DNA of 64,000 bases from DATATV01 sp035551355 (GCA_035551355.1 DASZNF010000005.1:62001-126000); one strand, 5' to 3'; shown: positions 42,069-50,501, numbered from the stretch's first letter. Translations and numbers: made by a program. The notes: a model not told the origin generated them from the sequence alone.

Positions 42069-43276
42069 GAACGGGCCTGCCGGGACGGTTCGACCATCGG
42101 GCCAACCCGGTGCGGGAAGCGCACCCGCAGCGCGGCCGCGGCCACCGTCGCGGCCGCCACGATGGCCGCGGCGATCAGCAGCGGGAGGCGATATCCGTTG
42201 TGCAGCAACGGACTCACCAGCAACGGACCGGCGATCTGGCCTACGCTGTAGCCGGTGGTCAGCAGCGCCACCGCGTGCGGGAACCGCAGGTGCGCGCCCA
42301 CCGCGAGCACCAGTGAGGCCACCCCGAGGAAGGTCGCGCCGAACAACACCGCCGACACCAGCGCGGCCGCCGCGCCCCCGGACAACGCGGGCAGCGCGAT
42401 GCCGACGGCCTGCACGAACAGCATGACGATCAGCAGCGTCGGCCGGCTCCACCGCCGGCTCAGCGCGGCCCAGAACGCCGAGGCGGGCACCGCGGCCAGC
42501 CCGACCAGCACCCAGGCCCCGCTGCCCAGCCAGCCGGGCGAGGTCTGGCCGATGGCCGCGACCAGGAAGGTGCCCGCGATGATGTAGCCGACGCCCTCCA
42601 GGGTGTAGCCGGTCAGCAGCGTGACGAACCACCGGTGGGTGGTCGGCCGCTCGGACATCCGCCCCGGACCGGCCTTGGCGCTCGCCGGTTCGGGCGCCAG
42701 CCGCCAGGCCAGCACGGTGAGCAGCGCGGCCAGCGCGGCCGAGGCCCACCACCCGGTCCGCCAGCTGCCGACGGTGCGCAACACCAGCACCAGCAGACCG
42801 GACAGCGCGATACCGGCGCCGATCCCGCCGAAGGCCCAGCCGACGAGGTGCTGCGCGGCGCCGTGCAGGTGGTCCAGCAGCGCGCTGACCGCGATCACGA
42901 ACACCAGCGCGCTGGCCACCCCGGCGATCAACCGCAACCCGAACCAGATCGGCTGCGATTGGGTGACCGGCATCAGCGCCAGCGTGCCGATCACGGCGAG
43001 CAGACTGCCCCGCAGCAGCCACCCGGACTTGAGCAGCGCCGGCCGCACGATCGGGATCAGCGCGCCGATCAGGTAGCCGAGGTAGTTCGCGGTGGCCAGG
43101 GTGGCGCCGCCGGACTGGGACAGCCCGGCCTGGTCGTGCATCAGCGGCAGGATCGGGGTGTAGACGAACCGGCCGATGCCCATGGCCACGGCCAGCGCCG
43201 CCGCCCCCGCCGCCAGCACGGCCCAGCCGGAGCGGTGCGGCTCGGAGTCGGTCGGCCGGTCGGCGAGCGCGGTCAT
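42065..43276 (-). CDS. YbfB/YjiJ family MFS transporter
   Basis: The 403-residue protein has 12 predicted helices. It starts with a region (GWAVLAAGAAALAVAMGIGRFVYTPILPLM) that bears the IGRF.YTP signature of PF06779. A central hydrophilic loop (ASAKAGPGRMSERPTTHR) separates the halves. Substrates of this family are mostly unknown. ATG 43276 is divergent from a LysR gene that very probably regulates it. Confidence 0.9.
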   Translation of the reverse strand: MTALADRPTDSEPHRSGWAVLAAGAAALAVAMGIGRFVYTPILPLMHDQAGLSQSGGATLATANYLGYLIGALIPIVRPALLKSGWLLRGSLLAVIGTLALMPVTQSQPIWFGLRLIAGVASALVFVIAVSALLDHLHGAAQHLVGWAFGGIGAGIALSGLLVLVLRTVGSWRTGWWASAALAALLTVLAWRLAPEPASAKAGPGRMSERPTTHRWFVTLLTGYTLEGVGYIIAGTFLVAAIGQTSPGWLGSGAWVLVGLAAVPASAFWAALSRRWSRPTLLIVMLFVQAVGIALPALSGGAAAALVSAVLFGATFLGVASLVLAVGAHLRFPHAVALLTTGYSVGQIAGPLLVSPLLHNGYRLPLLIAAAIVAAATVAAAALRVRFPHRVGPMVEPSRQARS

Positions 43277-43379
43277 CACGGGACTTCTTCCGTCGTTGGC
43301 ATCCGGGGCTGCTTTCGACGCTAGGCACGCCCGGACCGATCCGGAAATGCCGGTGCTGGTGCATCTATGCTCAGCGGTT

Positions 43380-44231
43380 ATGGACGTGGAGGTCCGCCAC
43401 CTGCGGGCGTTCGTCGCGGTCGGCCAGCAGTTGTCCTTCACCCGGGCCGCCGAACAGTTGCTGATCACCCAGCCCGCGCTGACCCGCACCATCAAGCAGC
43501 TGGAGGCCACGCTGGAGGTGCGGCTGCTGGACCGCGACTCCCGGCACGTGGCGCTGACCTCGGCCGGGGCCGAGTTCCTGGCCAGGGCGCAACAGGTGCT
43601 GGCCGCGCTGGACCGGGCGCTGGCCTCGGTGCGCGAACAGGTCACCCTGCGGCTGGGGTTCAGCTGGCTGCTGCCCGACCCGTGGGCCCAGCGCACGGTG
43701 CGCGGCTTCGAGCGGGCCACTGGCGGTTCGGTGTCCCTGCTGCGGGTGGACGATCCGCTGGAGGGCGTGCTGCGCGGCCTGATCGACGTCGCGGTGGTGC
43801 GCGGCCGGGTCGATCCGGACACGCCGGCGCGGGTGGTGCACCTGTTCGACGAGACCCGGGTCGCGGTCTGCTCGGTCGAGTCCGAGCTGGCCGGTGCGGC
43901 GTCGCTGCACTGGCGGGAGGTGGCGAACTGGCCGTTGGTGGTCAACACGATCAGCGGCACCACCGGTCCGTGGTCCTGGCCGGAGGGCGCCCGGCCGGAG
44001 CGCGTCGTGGCGACCGCCAACTTCGACGAGTGGCTGGAGTCGGTGGCGGCCAACCGGGGCATCGGAGTGGTGCCCGAGGTGGCGATGCGCCGCAACATCC
44101 ATTCCGCCGTGCGGTTCGTGCCGTTGGTGGACGCGCCCAGTTCCCCGGTGTCGCTGGCTTTCCTGCCGCACGCCCGGGAACGGCTGGTGCGCCGGTTCGT
44201 GTCCGCTGCGGTCGCCGCCGGTCCAGAATGA
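43380..44231 (+). CDS. LysR family transcriptional regulator
   Basis: The 283-residue protein has the N-terminal helix-turn-helix VRHLRAFVAVGQQLSFTRAAEQL with ITQPALTRTIKQLE, then a LysR effector domain (LRLGFSWLLPDPW, VVRGRVD, GIGVVPEVAM). -10 TATGCT (43366-43371) lies 8 nt before ATG 43380, so the start is predicted leaderless. The MFS gene is divergent across about 100 bases. Confidence 0.93.
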   Translation: MDVEVRHLRAFVAVGQQLSFTRAAEQLLITQPALTRTIKQLEATLEVRLLDRDSRHVALTSAGAEFLARAQQVLAALDRALASVREQVTLRLGFSWLLPDPWAQRTVRGFERATGGSVSLLRVDDPLEGVLRGLIDVAVVRGRVDPDTPARVVHLFDETRVAVCSVESELAGAASLHWREVANWPLVVNTISGTTGPWSWPEGARPERVVATANFDEWLESVAANRGIGVVPEVAMRRNIHSAVRFVPLVDAPSSPVSLAFLPHARERLVRRFVSAAVAAGPE

Positions 44232-44244
44232 CCACGGCGAGATC

Positions 44245-44280
44245 TTCGTGCGCACAGCGGACTTCGTGCGCACAGCGGAC
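44245..44280 (+). repeat. 18-bp perfect tandem duplication
   Basis: TTCGTGCGCACAGCGGAC occurs twice in direct succession (44245-44262, 44263-44280), in non-coding DNA 53 bases left of the island's left repeat. The rest of 44232-44384 has no gene. Confidence 0.95.
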
Positions 44281-44332
44281 GACGAAGACGAGCGTTCCAC
44301 CCGGAATGCCGGTCACCACAAGGGTTTACGAC

Positions 44333-44355
44333 GGCGTCAGCGCGTTGCGCTTGCG
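44333..44355. repeat. left 23-bp direct repeat (att-like)
   Basis: This copy begins GGCGTCAGCGCGTTGCG and matches 48212-48234 exactly over 23 bases. Read on the minus strand it would complete the acyltransferase C-terminus as RKRNALTPS and a TAA stop. Confidence 0.95.
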
Positions 44356-44384
44356 AATGCCGTGGAGACTGACGGTCGTCTGAG

Positions 44385-47054
44385 TCAGGCCGTGTCTTCG
44401 AGAACGGCCAGCTGTTGCTCGATGCGCTGAACGTCGGCGGTCCGGTCCTGTACCCGGTTGAGGCTGAGCGCTTGTCGCCAGACGAGCCGGGCCTCGTCGG
44501 CGTGGCCCGACGCGGCAAGCGTCAGCCCGAGATGATCCAAAGTGTCCGCCTGGTAGTAGGTCGCACCCAGATCACGGCACACGTCGAGCGATTCACGGAG
44601 GTAATTCAACGCTTGGCCGTACTCACCGCAGTAATACGCGATGTAACCGAGATAGTCCAGCGTGACGGCCTGTCCCTGTCTGTTGCCTTCCTGATGGAAC
44701 AGACTGAACGCCTGCTCACACGACTCTCGGGCAACGTCGTATCGACCAAGCTGGGCTTGATGCCACCCCATCATGCTGAGGGCCTCAGCCTCCCAGACTG
44801 GGGCGTCGAGTGTCCGGAACAGACGTAGCGCCTTGATCGCGTGGCCCAGTGCCTGCTCATCGTCGGATTTCCGCCAAACCCACGTGAGGTCATAGTGCGC
44901 TCGGGCCTCACCGTGTGTGTCGCCAGTTTGTCTGGCGAGCTTCAGTGCGCGGTGCAGATGTTCCGACGCGGTTTCGTTCATGCCCGCCCGGGCACATGCC
45001 TGTCCCAGAAGTCGACTGGCTACGCCTTCCGCAAGGGGATCTCGCAGCTCCTGGGAGGCCGCAAGGCCAAGCTGCCAGGTGTGCAACTGCTCCAGCAGGT
45101 GACCCCGACGCCACAGATAACCGTGCAACGTCCAGGCCAGTTGCCAGACGAATCGATGCCATCCGCGTTTGACCGCGGCCTCCTGCGCGGTGAGCAAGCA
45201 GAAGCGCTCGGCATCGAACCACTGAAGTATCGATGTGTCATCGTCGAAGATCGGTATTGGATAGTCCGCAGGCGGTTCGCCTATTTCGACATTCTTGCGG
45301 TGTGGATACAGCAGCCGCTCACCGGCATATGTCGCATAGACGTAGTAGGAGATGAGCCGCCGCAAGGCGTCCGTGCAGCGCTGCTGGCCGTCCGCGTCGA
45401 CACGTTCCGTCGCATAGAGCCGGATCAGATCGTGCATGCGGTAGCGCTTGGGCGAGTAGCGCAAGATGAGATGTGCGTTCTCCAGCTGGTTCAACAGCGC
45501 GGCTACATCGTTGCCGGGCCGTCCGATCAACACCGATGCGGCGGGCACCGCGATGTCCGGGCCGGGAACCGAGGCGAGAAGCCGCAACACCTCGGCTGCT
45601 TCGGCGGTCAACGCATCGAACGACCGGGACAGCACGGCGCGCAGGTTGGCAGTCAGCTCTCCGCCGCTCAGCGCGTCCAGGGGGCCGGACGTCTCGCTGA
45701 GCTCCGAAGCCAGGGCAGAGAGCGGAAAGTCGGGATGCGTCGCCGCATGCGCGGCGATGATGGCCAGGGCCAGTGGCAGACCCGCGCAATGCCGGACCAA
45801 CTCGCTCACCGCGTCTTGCTCGGCGGCGACCCGTTCCCGCCCGAGGCGCTTGGCCAGCAGTTCTTCGGCGTCGAGATCGCCCAACGTACCCAGCGGAACG
45901 GGCCGAGCCTCGTGTCTGGTGATCAGCCCATGCAGCTGCTCTCTGCTGGTCACCAGCACCATGCAGGTCGGCGTGGCAGGCAGCAGCGGTATCACCTGCT
46001 CACTGTTGCTGGCGTTGTCGAGAATGATCAACATCCGTCGGCCCGCGACCTGGTTGCGGTACAACGCCGCTTGCGCATCGGCATCGAGTGGTATCGAGCC
46101 CGCCGGCAACTGAAGCGCGTCCAGGAAGCGACGAATCACCACAGCGGGAGCGACCGGGTCGGAGGACGGGTCGAAGCCACGCAGATTGACATAGATCTGC
46201 CCGTCCGGAAAACGCGCGGTGTTCTTGTGTGCCCATTCCACCGCCAGCCATGTTTTGCCCAGGCCACCCATCCCAGCGATCACGGAGATTGCGATGGAGT
46301 CATTCTCCACTGCGGCGTCCAACGCCTCCGTCAAGGCCGCCAGTTCGTTGATCCGGCCGACGAAGGTGCGCTGCAGCGCCGGCAGATCCCGAGGAGCGAG
46401 CCGGTTGGCCGGCTGGTGGCCGGATCGATCGAACACCGCATCCGGTGGCGTCGCGCTGCGCGGTTGCTTATGATCCGGCAGGTTGATCCAGGCTTGGCCG
46501 TTGGTTTCCTTGACCGAGAAGTCGATCTGCCGATACGAGGCGAGATCGACCACAGGGCTTTGCCTGACGACCTCTTCGTAGAACCAGGCGGAGACGATCA
46601 GGGCCAGCACGCCGGAGGATTCAGCCAGCGCCACCTTCAGTTGCGGTGCTTCCAGCAGGCGAAAGGCATGATTCACCGAGGCCGCTGCGACGCCGTGGGC
46701 GTCATAGTTGACCTCACCGGCGTGCAGGACCATCCGGAGGCGGATCTGTTCCTCGGACGGATGTCCCAGGTTGTGTCGTCGCAGGGCTTCGGACAGGGCT
46801 GACGGCAGCGACTCCACGAAGGCCGACTTCGGCACATCAGGCGGGGCCAGTACGAAGATTCCGTCGCCTCGATCCTCGACCCGGCAGCCACGCCAGGGTA
46901 TTTCGGCCGCGCCGAAGGCGAGCTCGAGCGACTGGTACATCCCGCTACGCACCGCTAGCTGGTTCGGGTTGTTCCGCCGCTGGTCCCCGAACCCTTCCAC
47001 GTCCACAACGAGGATGGTTCGGTGCACCGCCCGTTGGTCAGCTTGGCCGGACAT
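44385..47054 (-). CDS. class III cyclase-like/NB-ARC/TPR fusion protein
   Basis: The 889-residue protein has three parts. Residues about 12-190 resemble a class III nucleotide cyclase: VVDVEGFG (metal D18), EDRGDGIFVL (D64), LRMVLHAGEV, and VNHAFRLL (N128, R132), so the main catalytic residues appear present. From about 228 comes an NB-ARC/STAND NTPase with FVGRINEL, P-loop GMGGLGKT (261-268), Walker B MLIILDNA, VTSRE, and CAGLPLAL followed by a winged helix. From about 640 there are TPRs (e.g. ALGHAIKALRLF, ALNYLRESLDVCRDLG). There is no SARP DNA-binding domain. Related architectures act as ligand-triggered switches; a cyclase-type N-terminus next to a Crp-type gene suggests cyclic nucleotide signalling (inference). 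GAGGAG precedes the ATG. Confidence 0.88.
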   Translation of the reverse strand: MSGQADQRAVHRTILVVDVEGFGDQRRNNPNQLAVRSGMYQSLELAFGAAEIPWRGCRVEDRGDGIFVLAPPDVPKSAFVESLPSALSEALRRHNLGHPSEEQIRLRMVLHAGEVNYDAHGVAAASVNHAFRLLEAPQLKVALAESSGVLALIVSAWFYEEVVRQSPVVDLASYRQIDFSVKETNGQAWINLPDHKQPRSATPPDAVFDRSGHQPANRLAPRDLPALQRTFVGRINELAALTEALDAAVENDSIAISVIAGMGGLGKTWLAVEWAHKNTARFPDGQIYVNLRGFDPSSDPVAPAVVIRRFLDALQLPAGSIPLDADAQAALYRNQVAGRRMLIILDNASNSEQVIPLLPATPTCMVLVTSREQLHGLITRHEARPVPLGTLGDLDAEELLAKRLGRERVAAEQDAVSELVRHCAGLPLALAIIAAHAATHPDFPLSALASELSETSGPLDALSGGELTANLRAVLSRSFDALTAEAAEVLRLLASVPGPDIAVPAASVLIGRPGNDVAALLNQLENAHLILRYSPKRYRMHDLIRLYATERVDADGQQRCTDALRRLISYYVYATYAGERLLYPHRKNVEIGEPPADYPIPIFDDDTSILQWFDAERFCLLTAQEAAVKRGWHRFVWQLAWTLHGYLWRRGHLLEQLHTWQLGLAASQELRDPLAEGVASRLLGQACARAGMNETASEHLHRALKLARQTGDTHGEARAHYDLTWVWRKSDDEQALGHAIKALRLFRTLDAPVWEAEALSMMGWHQAQLGRYDVARESCEQAFSLFHQEGNRQGQAVTLDYLGYIAYYCGEYGQALNYLRESLDVCRDLGATYYQADTLDHLGLTLAASGHADEARLVWRQALSLNRVQDRTADVQRIEQQLAVLEDTA

Positions 47055-47077
47055 TACGCTTGCTCCTCGTCACCACA

Positions 47078-47398
47078 TCAGATGCCGTGTAACCGCTGGT
47101 ACTTGTCGAGAATTTCAGGAGTCCGCCCTTGCATACGGTTCTCCGTGCGGGCCTGCGCGAGGTCGGCGATCTCTGCGGGCGAGTAGCCAAGCCAGCGGAG
47201 GCAGTTGAGTCCTATTCCAATGATGTCAGCGGCCTCCCGCGCTGCGGCCTCCCGGTCCCCCGCATCGATATGGTCCTGCATCTCGTCGAACTGAATCTCC
47301 ATCGACCGTCGAAAGTGCGAGAGCGGTTTCCCCATCAGATCGTCGTGCACTTCGTCCCAGGCCTGCCACATCGACTGAAAGGGTCCCAGCTGATTCAT
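47078..47398 (-). CDS. small alpha-helical MazG-like protein
   Basis: The 106-residue protein is helical. It contains a long helix with EIQFDEMQDHID and a second helix REAADIIGIGLNCLRWLG whose ExxD spacing recalls MazG-type nucleotide pyrophosphohydrolases. It ends GRTPEILDKYQRLHGI. The first acidic motif (EExxE) is incomplete, so the assignment is tentative. Its ATG overlaps the Crp-type stop (ATGA 47395-47398), and the cyclase-STAND gene follows after 23 bases. It is therefore a fixed middle member of a three-gene unit. Confidence 0.6.
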   Translation of the reverse strand: MNQLGPFQSMWQAWDEVHDDLMGKPLSHFRRSMEIQFDEMQDHIDAGDREAAAREAADIIGIGLNCLRWLGYSPAEIADLAQARTENRMQGRTPEILDKYQRLHGI

Positions 47399-48087
47399 CG
47401 CGGACTCCCAACCAATCTCTCATCCACCGCGAGTCGCCGCAGCGCATCCAGATCATGCAAAACAATACGTCGCTTCCCCGTAGTGATCAGTTTCTGCCGG
47501 CGAAAGCGTCGCAGTTCGATCGCGACCGCGTCCCTCGACGCACCGATCCGGGAGGCCATGTCACGCTGAGACAGGGTCGATTCGATGACCCAATCATCGC
47601 CTACCTCCTCACCGACCTCTCTTGCCAGGAGGAGCAGGCAGTCCGCGAGTCGGCTCCTGACGTTCAGCCTGGACAGCAGCACCTGCTGACTCATCTGACG
47701 TCTTCGGTGGACGACGGTCCGGTACATCAGTGGCCACAGCCGTTGCGCTTCGACGAAATCGAACAGTCGCTCCGCAGAGATGTCCAGCCCGGAAACCTCG
47801 GTGATCGTGGTGACCGTGGCCGATCGCCTCTCGTCCATCAGGGCGCCCTCGTCACCCATCACCTCGTCCGGACCGAAGATCCCGAGCAGGACCTCGGTGC
47901 CATCGGCCGCACGCCGCGTGACCTTCAAATGACCATCACGAATGATCAGAACGGAGCGAGAGGGCTGCCCCTCCCAGAATATGGTCTGCCCAGCCGGAAA
48001 CCGGACGGGACCACCCAGTGCTCTGAGTTCAGCGCGCTGACCTTCATCGAGGAAGTCCATGATCCGAACTGGACTGTAGTCCAACAC
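47395..48087 (-). CDS. Crp/Fnr family regulator with cNMP-binding domain
   Basis: The 230-residue protein has a cyclic-nucleotide-binding beta-roll (VRFPAGQTIFWEGQPSRSVLIIRDGHLKV, then GDEGALMDERRSATVTT in the phosphate-binding-cassette position). A dimerisation helix and a Crp-type winged helix follow (LSQRDMASRIGASRDAVAIELRRFR). GTG 48087 is chosen because minus-strand TACACT (48095-48100) lies 7 nt upstream. It opens the islet operon and should control it together with the overlapping palindrome. Ligand identity is unproven. Confidence 0.88.
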   Translation of the reverse strand: MLDYSPVRIMDFLDEGQRAELRALGGPVRFPAGQTIFWEGQPSRSVLIIRDGHLKVTRRAADGTEVLLGIFGPDEVMGDEGALMDERRSATVTTITEVSGLDISAERLFDFVEAQRLWPLMYRTVVHRRRQMSQQVLLSRLNVRSRLADCLLLLAREVGEEVGDDWVIESTLSQRDMASRIGASRDAVAIELRRFRRQKLITTGKRRIVLHDLDALRRLAVDERLVGSPR

Positions 48088-48095
48088 AGAGGCGA

Positions 48096-48111
48096 GTGTA
48101 GTACTCTACAC
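48096..48111. promoter_or_regulatory. GTGTAG-TACT-CTACAC operator over the islet promoter
   Basis: This is a perfect inverted repeat with 6-bp arms and a 4-bp centre. It covers the minus-strand -10 TACACT (48095-48100) of the Crp-type gene, 8 bases upstream of its GTG. Binding would block initiation, so autoregulation is likely. The surrounding 48112-48207 is AT-rich and has no gene. Confidence 0.65.
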
Positions 48112-48207
48112 AACACCCAGGAAGGATCAATTGGGAGGATCGGATTCTTTCCCACTGGCAGCGCATATAGAATCATAAATGGATCTTTTATTTCACACCT
48201 CACCGGA

Positions 48208-49356
48208 TCAGGGCGTCAGCGCGTTGCGCTTGCGCGCGATGAACGGGCGTTCCAGCCACCGGTGGCTGATCGCCGCGCACAGCGTGCTCGCCCCGGCGAC
48301 CACCACCGTCGCCGCCACCAGCTCCGGCCAGCCGGGCCGCGCAGGCAACATCCGGTCGGCCAGTTCGACCAGCGGCCGGTGCAGCACGTAGATCCCATAG
48401 GACAACAACCCGGCGCGGGCCAGCATGGGACGAGACAACACCCCGGCCACCCGGCCGTCCCGGGCCGCGGCGAGCACCAGTGCCCCGGCGAACACCGCGA
48501 TCAGCGAGTACTCCCACACCCAACCCAGTTGGTAGGGACACCCGATCGGGAAGCCGAGATCGGTCAGCACCTGCCCGTGCCGCACCGCGGCCAGCCCGAC
48601 CTCACCACAGACGACCACCAGCACCGCCCCGCCGGTGATCGCCAGCGACCGCCGCGCCGGCCACAACCGGGCCCGGATCTCCGGGATCGCGGTCACCGCG
48701 CCGATGGCGAACGCATCGAGATAGGTGGTGGGCAGTTCGTAGGTGACGGCGGCCAGCCGGTCATGCGGATACCCGGCCAGCAACAGGCCCACCCACACCA
48801 GCAGCCGCACCACCGGCCCGCCCACGGCCAGGGCCAGCACCACCCGCACGAACCACCGCCGGGACAACCACAGCGCCAGCCCGGCCCACACCAGGTAGAG
48901 CTGCACCTCGACCGCCAGCGACCACAGGTGGTCGTAGAGGTTGTTGTCCACGAACCCGGCGACCAGCGGATGCAGGTCGTAGGTCCAGGTCCACAGGTAG
49001 GGCAGGTCCCCGGCCAGCTGACGCGGCCCGCCGCCGGTCACCGCGAGCACGGTGAGGGCCAGGCAGGCCAGCAGGTACAGCGGAGCCAGTCGCAGCGCCC
49101 GGTTGCGCGCGAAGTCCCGCAGCATGGCCGCCCGGCCGCTGGACCGGCGCTCCAGCAGGACGCGGGTGATGAAGTGTCCGCTGAGGACGAAGAACACCGG
49201 CACGCCCAGCCAGCCGAACGGCAGCACCCCGACGTGAAAGGCGACCACGCCGAGCACGGCCAGCCCCCGCAACCCGTCCAGCGCCGCGGAATGTGCGCTG
49301 CGCGCGGCCTTGGGTGGACGCGTACGGGTTGCGGGGGTCAGCTCGGGCGCGGCCAC
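48208..49356 (-). CDS. acyltransferase 3 family membrane protein
   Basis: The 382-residue protein has about ten predicted helices. It starts with the family signature ALDGLRGLAVLGVVAFHVG (catalytic His), VPVFFVLSGHFITRVLLER and ARNRALRLAPLYLL, and ends with a cytoplasmic HRWLERPFIARKRN. Such enzymes O-acylate sugars or antibiotics at the membrane. Minus-strand TAGGCT (49365-49370) lies 8 nt before GTG 49356. Its last codons form the right repeat of the islet. Confidence 0.9.
   Translation of the reverse strand: MAAPELTPATRTRPPKAARSAHSAALDGLRGLAVLGVVAFHVGVLPFGWLGVPVFFVLSGHFITRVLLERRSSGRAAMLRDFARNRALRLAPLYLLACLALTVLAVTGGGPRQLAGDLPYLWTWTYDLHPLVAGFVDNNLYDHLWSLAVEVQLYLVWAGLALWLSRRWFVRVVLALAVGGPVVRLLVWVGLLLAGYPHDRLAAVTYELPTTYLDAFAIGAVTAIPEIRARLWPARRSLAITGGAVLVVVCGEVGLAAVRHGQVLTDLGFPIGCPYQLGWVWEYSLIAVFAGALVLAAARDGRVAGVLSRPMLARAGLLSYGIYVLHRPLVELADRMLPARPGWPELVAATVVVAGASTLCAAISHRWLERPFIARKRNALTP
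48212..48234. repeat. right 23-bp direct repeat (att-like), inside acyltransferase 3' end
   Basis: It is identical to 44333-44355. In the minus-strand acyltransferase gene it encodes the last residues RKRNALTP just before TGA 48208-48210. The bases flanking the two copies differ at once on both sides, which fixes the repeat length at 23. Confidence 0.95.
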
Positions 49357-49424
49357 GGCGGCGAAGCCTAGCGCTACGCCCGGTCATGCTCGGCAGTGCT
49401 GCCGGGCTGAGCCGTATCGCCAGG

Positions 49425-49985
49425 TCAGACGGTCTCCACCCAGGCGTCGGTCGTGGTGACCTGAGCCTGCCGGGGGAAGACCTTCTCCAGCAGCACGCGG
49501 TGCACCTCGGCGTCGGCGTCGGCGCAGGCGTCGGACAGCACGGTGATCCGGTAGTCCAGATCGGACGCCTCGCGCAGCGTGGACAGCACCACGCCACTCG
49601 TGGCGATCCCGGCCAGCACAAGGGATTCCGCGTCCAGCGAGCGCAGCAGCACGGCCAGGTCGCTGCCACTGAACGCGCTCACCCGGCGCTTGGTCACGAT
49701 CGGGTCGCCCGGTTGCGGCTCGAGGCTGGCGTGGATCTGGGTGGCCGGGTGGGCCTCGGTCATGACGTCACCCATGCTCGAGATCGCGCCGAACGACGCG
49801 TTGCGGCCACTGGTCTCGGGGTAGCCGGGACGGAAGGCGACCCGCACGAACACCACCGGGATCTCCGCCGCCCGGGCGGCCTTGACCGCACGGTCGGCCG
49901 CGTCGAGGACCGACGTGTCCTCGAAGCGCTCGACGATGCCGTGCTGGAAGTCCATCACCAGCAGGACGGTGCGTGAGTCGGACAT
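49425..49985 (-). CDS. isochorismatase-like hydrolase lacking the catalytic Cys
   Basis: The 186-residue protein has VLLVMDFQHGIV (Asp), TKRRVSAFSGSDL (Lys) and the cis-peptide region LAGIATSGVVLSTLREASDLDY. A Val stands where amidohydrolase members have the nucleophilic Cys. It is therefore unlikely to be a Cys amidase and may be a true isochorismatase-type ether hydrolase or an altered enzyme. It lies 37 bases downstream of a marR gene on the same strand. Confidence 0.88.
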   Translation of the reverse strand: MSDSRTVLLVMDFQHGIVERFEDTSVLDAADRAVKAARAAEIPVVFVRVAFRPGYPETSGRNASFGAISSMGDVMTEAHPATQIHASLEPQPGDPIVTKRRVSAFSGSDLAVLLRSLDAESLVLAGIATSGVVLSTLREASDLDYRITVLSDACADADAEVHRVLLEKVFPRQAQVTTTDAWVETV

Positions 49986-50022
49986 GTTTTCCTTTCCAGA
50001 GCAGAAAAGCGCGGGCCGTGGC

Positions 50023-50472
50023 TCACGGCTGCGCCAGCTCGCCCAGCAGGGCCAGTGCCGCGGTGATGGTGGCCAGCTGGTCCGGGCCGAACCGCCGGTC
50101 CATCTCCTGGGCCAGCCATTCGCGCCGCTCCCGGCGGTCGGCCGCGACCCGGTCCCGGCCCTCGGCGCTGAGCGTGATGATCTTGCGGCGGCCGTCGTCG
50201 GGATCGGGCTGTCGTTCGATCAGCCTGCCCTCGTCCAGCGAGTTCAGCGTCGCGGTCATCGACTGCGACCGCACTCCCTCGGCGATGGCCAGCAGCGTCG
50301 TCGTCGACGCGCCGTCCTTCGACAGCCGCAGCAGCACCGACCGCTGAGACGGGGTGAGCCCGCCGGTCGGCGCCGCGAAGAGCAGGACCCGCAGGCGGCG
50401 GAACACCGTGGACAGGTCCTCGGCCGCGGCCAGCGCCACCGCCGACGCCGATCCGGTCGTCTCCCCGGCCAT
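50023..50472 (-). CDS. MarR family transcriptional regulator
   Basis: The 149-residue protein has the MarR winged helix (LTPSQRSVLLRLSKDGASTTTLLAIAEG... with MTATLNSLDEGRLIERQPDPDDGRRKIITLSAEG). GGAGGTG precedes the ATG. It is the first gene of an operon with the isochorismatase-like protein and lies beside GTAG/CTAC operator repeats, which suggests autoregulation. Confidence 0.93.
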   Translation of the reverse strand: MAGETTGSASAVALAAAEDLSTVFRRLRVLLFAAPTGGLTPSQRSVLLRLSKDGASTTTLLAIAEGVRSQSMTATLNSLDEGRLIERQPDPDDGRRKIITLSAEGRDRVAADRRERREWLAQEMDRRFGPDQLATITAALALLGELAQP

Positions 50473-50501
50473 CCGCCACCTCCGTCCGGCCGCCCAACTG
50501 G

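Larger units (their letters stand above)
44333..48234. mobile_element. candidate genomic islet carrying Crp - MazG-like - cyclase/NB-ARC/TPR genes
   Basis: The segment is bounded by perfect 23-bp direct repeats derived from the 3' end of the acyltransferase gene. It contains just three co-directional genes. Three 60-base lines I counted inside had 43-62% GC (44641, 46261 and 48121), against 80% in one line outside (42661). The layout matches insertion into a gene's 3' end that restores the reading frame. No integrase gene is inside, so the mobilising enzyme would act in trans or has been lost. Confidence 0.65.

Noticed and set aside
42065..44518. 817-codon minus-strand frame as a single protein
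   Set aside because: Only the part from 43276 onward matches an MFS transporter; the upstream half is antisense to the LysR gene.
44333..48234. Insertion sequence or transposon explanation for the islet repeats
   Set aside because: No transposase gene and no terminal inverted repeats; 23-bp coding-derived direct repeats are longer than IS target duplications.
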